Origin: Mycobacterium sp. GA-1841
GTDB taxonomy: Bacteria > Actinomycetota > Actinomycetes > Mycobacteriales > Mycobacteriaceae
Length of the DNA: 45,393 bases
Assembly: GCF_001954135.1 (NCBI RefSeq)
Contig: NZ_MBEQ01000047.1
Location: 1-45,393, forward strand
Direction of reading: 5' to 3'
Positions 42,453 to 45,393 of this stretch are shown here, one piece after another (positions within the stretch are counted from its first letter, which is position 1; each line of letters begins with the position of its first letter). The notes below the pieces were generated by a model. The model saw nothing but the letters and a program-made list of their open reading frames with translations, was not told where the DNA came from and ran no database searches. A program made the position numbers and the translations under genes.

Positions 42453-43601
42453 TCAGCGGAACTTTTCGGTGAGGGCGCGGCTGATCACCAGTCGCTGAAT
42501 CTGGTTGGTGCCCTCGAAGATCTGGGTGATCTTCGCCTCGCGCATATACCGTTCGACGCGGTAGTCGCGGGTGTAGCCGGCACCGCCGAGCACCTGGACG
42601 GCGTCCGTGGTGACCTTCATCGCGGCGTCGGTGCAGACGAGTTTGGCGACGGAGGCGAGTCGGGAGTAGGGCAGGCCGGCATCGCGTCGACGCGCCGCGT
42701 CCAGGTATGTGGCGCGCGCGGAGTCGACGGCGGCTGCCATATCGGCCAGCAGGAAGCCCAGGCCCTGATGGTCGATGATCCGACGGCCGAAGGCAGTTCG
42801 CTCGTTCGCGTAGCGCACTGCCTCGTCGAGTGCGGCTTGTGCGATACCGACCGCAACGGCGGCGATTCCGAGCCTGCCGCTGTCGAGTGCGCTGAAGGCG
42901 ATGTGCAGGCCGGTCCCTTCGACGCCGATGCGTCGTTCGGCGGGGATGAACGCATTGTCGTAGAACGCCGATGCGGTGGGCACCGCGTGTAGACCCATCT
43001 TGTCCTCGGGGCTGCCGAACGACAGACCCTCCGTGTCTTTCGGCACCAGGAAACAGCTGATGCCTTTCGACCCTGTTCCGGTGCGGGCGAACAGCGTGTA
43101 GAAATCGGCGACCCCGCCGTGGGTGATCCAGGCTTTCGTCCCGTCGATCCGGTATCCACCGTCGACTGCGGTGGCCTTACAGGCCAGGGCGGCGGCGTCC
43201 GAACCGGCTTGCGGCTCCGACAGGCTGTAGGCGCCGATCGTGCTGCCGTCCAGCATGTGTGGAAGCCAGGTGTCCCGTTGTTGATCGGTACCGAACTCGA
43301 CGAGTGCGTGACACGACAGATTGTGCACGCTCAAGGCGCAAGCGACCGCGGCCCAGCGCGCCGCAATCTCTTCGACGACCTGCAGGTACACCTCGTAGGG
43401 CTGGCCTCCGCCGCCCCACTGGGTGGGTTGGGGCAGAGTCAGCAGGCCCGCCTCGCCCAGCGTGCCGAACACACCTTCGGGATAGGCGCGGTCCTTCTCG
43501 GCCTGATCGACGACGGGATCCAAGATCTTGTCGGCAATCGTGCGGGTCAGGTCAATGAGGTCGCGAGCATCGTCGCTCGGCAACATGCGATCAACGGGCA
43601 T
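42453..43601 (-). CDS. Acyl-CoA dehydrogenase (short/medium-chain type)
   Basis: The 382-residue protein has the full ACAD pattern: YSLSEPQAGSDAAAL, IDGTKAWITHGG, RTAFGRRIIDHQGLGFLLADMA, LGGAGYTRDYRVERYMREAK and catalytic E363 in QIFEGTNQIQR. It performs the first step of beta-oxidation with FAD on an unknown acyl-CoA. It heads the minus-strand unit with the second acyl-CoA dehydrogenase (24 bases on) and the phosphotransferase pseudogene. The divergent TetR gene and its AGTAC-rich spacer lie upstream. Confidence 0.95.
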   Translation of the reverse strand: MPVDRMLPSDDARDLIDLTRTIADKILDPVVDQAEKDRAYPEGVFGTLGEAGLLTLPQPTQWGGGGQPYEVYLQVVEEIAARWAAVACALSVHNLSCHALVEFGTDQQRDTWLPHMLDGSTIGAYSLSEPQAGSDAAALACKATAVDGGYRIDGTKAWITHGGVADFYTLFARTGTGSKGISCFLVPKDTEGLSFGSPEDKMGLHAVPTASAFYDNAFIPAERRIGVEGTGLHIAFSALDSGRLGIAAVAVGIAQAALDEAVRYANERTAFGRRIIDHQGLGFLLADMAAAVDSARATYLDAARRRDAGLPYSRLASVAKLVCTDAAMKVTTDAVQVLGGAGYTRDYRVERYMREAKITQIFEGTNQIQRLVISRALTEKFR

Positions 43602-43626
43602 GATTCTCCGTCTTCGAACTGCTAGG

Positions 43627-43687
43627 AGTACTGAAGGATCGTTTACAGTACTGTTCGTGAGTACGCTAACACCGGTCGGCAGTACTA
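43627..43687. promoter_or_regulatory. AGTAC-rich operator/promoter region between ACAD and TetR genes
   Basis: Three AGTACT hexamers (43627-43632, 43647-43652 inside palindrome CAGTACTG, and 43681-43686) and one GAGTAC (43659-43664) lie within 61 bases. The last copy merges with TACTAT, a good -10 element 8 bases before GTG 43696, so the TetR transcript may be leaderless. Confidence 0.6.
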
Positions 43688-43695
43688 TCCAAGGG

Positions 43696-44280
43696 GTGCC
43701 GAGCCAACGTCAGCCTCAGTTCGCCACCAAGCGTCGCGTCGGTTTGTTCGACGAGCTGGTCGCCCTCTTTCTTCGCGAGGGCTTTGCCGACCTCACCTTG
43801 GATGAGATCGCGTCGCGACTGCGGTGTTCGAAGTCGACGCTGTATGCGCTGGCGGCCAGCAAGGAACAACTGGTGCACTCCGCTGTGGTGCACTTCTTCA
43901 AGCGGGCGACCGATGCGATCGAGGAACGCGTCGAACCGGTCAGCGGTGCGCGGCAGCGCATTACCACATATCTACTGGCCGTCGGAGACGGACTGGAAGC
44001 CGCGTCTGATCGCTTCATGGCTGACCTCGATGCGTTCGCACCTGCGCGGGCGGTATACGAACGCAACACCCAAATTGCGGCCAAGCGGGTGCAGGATCTG
44101 ATCGCCGAAGGTGTGGCCAACGGCGAATTCCGGGACGTGCACGCGGCGTTCGCCGGCGAGCTGGCCGCCGCGATGATGGTGCGCATACAGCGGGGCAGCG
44201 TGCGTGACAGCACGGGGCTGGATGATGCGGCGGCGTACCGCGAACTTGCCTCGATCCTCACCCGAGGCATCGACGCCTGA
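43696..44280 (+). CDS. TetR-family regulator of the acyl-CoA dehydrogenase operon
   Basis: The 194-residue protein has a helix-turn-helix in VGLFDELVALFLREGFADLTLDEIASRLRCSKSTLYALA (residues ~13-51 counted from GTG 43696) and a TetR C-terminal domain. The frame is open upstream to 43528, through the operator and into the ACAD gene; GTG 43657 is an alternative start. GTG 43696 is preferred for the TACTAT -10 element just upstream. Being divergent from the acyl-CoA dehydrogenase genes, it probably represses them; the ligand is expected to be an acyl-CoA, by inference. Confidence 0.87.
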   Translation: MPSQRQPQFATKRRVGLFDELVALFLREGFADLTLDEIASRLRCSKSTLYALAASKEQLVHSAVVHFFKRATDAIEERVEPVSGARQRITTYLLAVGDGLEAASDRFMADLDAFAPARAVYERNTQIAAKRVQDLIAEGVANGEFRDVHAAFAGELAAAMMVRIQRGSVRDSTGLDDAAAYRELASILTRGIDA

Positions 44281-44338
44281 CGGTGCCGTTCGTGCATCGC
44301 GGTAAGGCTGGCCGAGAAGACCATGAAAGGGCGCATCA

Positions 44339-45235
44339 GTGCCGTACCGAAGCAGGTTCGTTCCCAAGAAAATGCCTCTGAACAATGTGACGCTCAGCGT
44401 GATCGACGAGGGTGTGGGTCCAGCGGTGCTCCTGCTACACGGCTTTCCAGACCGCGCCGCGATGTGGTCATACCAGATCGAACATCTGGTCAGGGACGGC
44501 TATCGGGTCATCGCCCCCGACTTGCGGGGCTTTGGTGACAGCGACCGTCCCGAGGGGGTCGAAAACTACGGTAGCGCTGCGATCATCGCTGACATTCTCG
44601 AACTGCTGTCCGCGCTGGACACGGGGAGTGTTCACCTGGTCGGACACGATTGGGGAGCGTCGATCGCCTGGGCCATTGCCGCCAAGTTTCCGCAGTGGGT
44701 CGACACATTGACCGTCTTGTCGGTAGGCCACCCGCGAGCGTTTTTTCTCGCCGGCGACAGGCAACGCGCACTGGCGTGGTACATCCTGTTGGTCCTGCAC
44801 GTCGGTGTCGCAGAGAAGATGCTGCCGCAACGCGATTGGGAGTGGTATCGATCTTGGGCGTTCGATGGAGCCGCCCGGGAGTCAAACGATCAACTCGACC
44901 AGCAGCTGGCGGATCTCGAGCGGCCGGGTGCGTTGGTCGCGGCATTGAACTGGTACCGCGCGAATTTCCGGGCAGAGACGTTTCTCGATCTCGATCCCTA
45001 TCCACATTTGGGGAGCGTCACATGTCCGGTGCTGGCCATGTGGTCCGACGCCGACATGACGCTCACCGAAGCGCAGATGACCGGTTCGCAGGACTTCGCC
45101 GACGGCCGATGGGAATACCGTCGCATCACCGGGGTAGGGCATTGGCTTCCACGCGATGCGGCCGAGGAAGTCAATTCCCTGCTGAGTGAGTTCTATGCGT
45201 CGCAACGTGCGATCGACGCGGGAACGCCTACCTGA
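44339..45235 (+). CDS. Alpha/beta-hydrolase, epoxide-hydrolase-like
   Basis: The 298-residue protein has HGFPD (oxyanion), DLRGFGDSDRP, the nucleophile D104 in VGHDWGAS, an acidic residue in MWSDADMTLT (about 237) and H268 in GVGHWLP. An aspartate nucleophile in GHDWG marks epoxide hydrolases and haloalkane dehalogenases rather than esterases; the segment after the nucleophile (LSVGHPRAF) favours epoxide hydrolase. GTG 44339 has GAAAGGG upstream; ATG 44372 is an alternative. It follows the TetR gene by 58 bases. It could act on an epoxide made in the same pathway as the LEH-like protein at 37743, but this is only a context suggestion. Confidence 0.9.
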   Translation: MPYRSRFVPKKMPLNNVTLSVIDEGVGPAVLLLHGFPDRAAMWSYQIEHLVRDGYRVIAPDLRGFGDSDRPEGVENYGSAAIIADILELLSALDTGSVHLVGHDWGASIAWAIAAKFPQWVDTLTVLSVGHPRAFFLAGDRQRALAWYILLVLHVGVAEKMLPQRDWEWYRSWAFDGAARESNDQLDQQLADLERPGALVAALNWYRANFRAETFLDLDPYPHLGSVTCPVLAMWSDADMTLTEAQMTGSQDFADGRWEYRRITGVGHWLPRDAAEEVNSLLSEFYASQRAIDAGTPT

Positions 45236-45275
45236 CCGTTCGACACGACGCGCTCCGGAACGTTCGAAGGCTGTG

Positions 45276-45393
45276 GTGTGGGGGGCCGCGGGGGGGGGGG
45301 GCCGCCCCCCCCCCCCCCCCGCGGCGGCCGCACCCCCGGGGCCCCCCCCCCCCGCGAAGGGGGGGTATTTAGTAGGGGTGGCCGGCCGGGCGT
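45276..45393. other. G/C homopolymer run at the window end, likely artefact
   Basis: After 45276 the sequence is almost only long runs of G and C with little else, unlike any other part of the window. It looks like low-quality sequence at a contig end, not a biological repeat. It lies beyond the last stop codon, so no gene is affected. Confidence 0.85.

Noticed and set aside
45276..45393. G/C runs as a biological repeat or origin element
   Set aside because: The pattern is that of low-quality contig-end sequence.

Overview
The window is high-GC actinobacterial DNA, and its gene content points to a Mycobacterium, most likely a rapid grower of the Mycolicibacterium type. Typical markers are a complete yrbE-mce operon with Mce-associated genes, an MmpS-MmpL pair, a ChoD-like GMC oxidase, a Rv3406-like alkylsulfatase next to a Rv3405c-like TetR gene, and a Rv3400/Rv3401-like sugar phosphomutase and GH65 pair. 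Starts are often GTG and neighbouring genes often overlap by 4 bases. I cannot assign a species.

Left part (1-9.5 kb). This holds the 3' end of a cholesterol-oxidase-like gene, a PhoU-type regulator, a TetR gene divergent from a two-gene unit (a degenerate ABC-ATPase-like protein and a YhgE/Pip membrane protein), a dioxygenase with its divergent TetR gene, and the HAD/GH65 operon. Several genes correspond to M. tuberculosis Rv3400-Rv3409c, with other genes inserted between them.

Middle part (9.7-31.7 kb). This is the most interesting stretch: an SDR, a VOC protein, a TetR regulator, a small Cys-rich protein, two secreted proteins, a lipoprotein, the mce operon (yrbEA-yrbEB-mceA-F, an Mce-associated protein, a small DUF732-like secreted protein), an HSL-type esterase, a zinc alcohol dehydrogenase, an enoyl-reductase-like protein, and mmpS-mmpL. 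A recurring 24-bp inverted repeat, ATCTGACA-N8-TGTCAGAT, sits in most of its promoter regions (near 9690, 12366, 14240, 14908, 15085, 28096) and again at 35176. It looks like the operator of one local regulon, perhaps controlled by the TetR protein at 11568. My reading is a co-regulated uptake, export and catabolism system for an unidentified lipid-like substrate.

Right part (31.7-45.4 kb). Four transcription regulators stand in a block (TetR, MarR, PucR-type, TetR). They are followed by catabolic enzymes: two related NTF2-like proteins, two MDR oxidoreductases, an ABM-type monooxygenase, a limonene-epoxide-hydrolase-like protein, an SDR, two acyl-CoA dehydrogenases, and a phosphotransferase gene interrupted by one in-frame stop codon. 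A TetR and an epoxide-hydrolase-like alpha/beta hydrolase end the region. A second motif, TAGATTGATCTA, occurs at three promoters here. The last ~110 bases are G/C homopolymer runs that look like a contig-end artefact. I saw no rRNA, tRNA, CRISPR array or insertion sequence.
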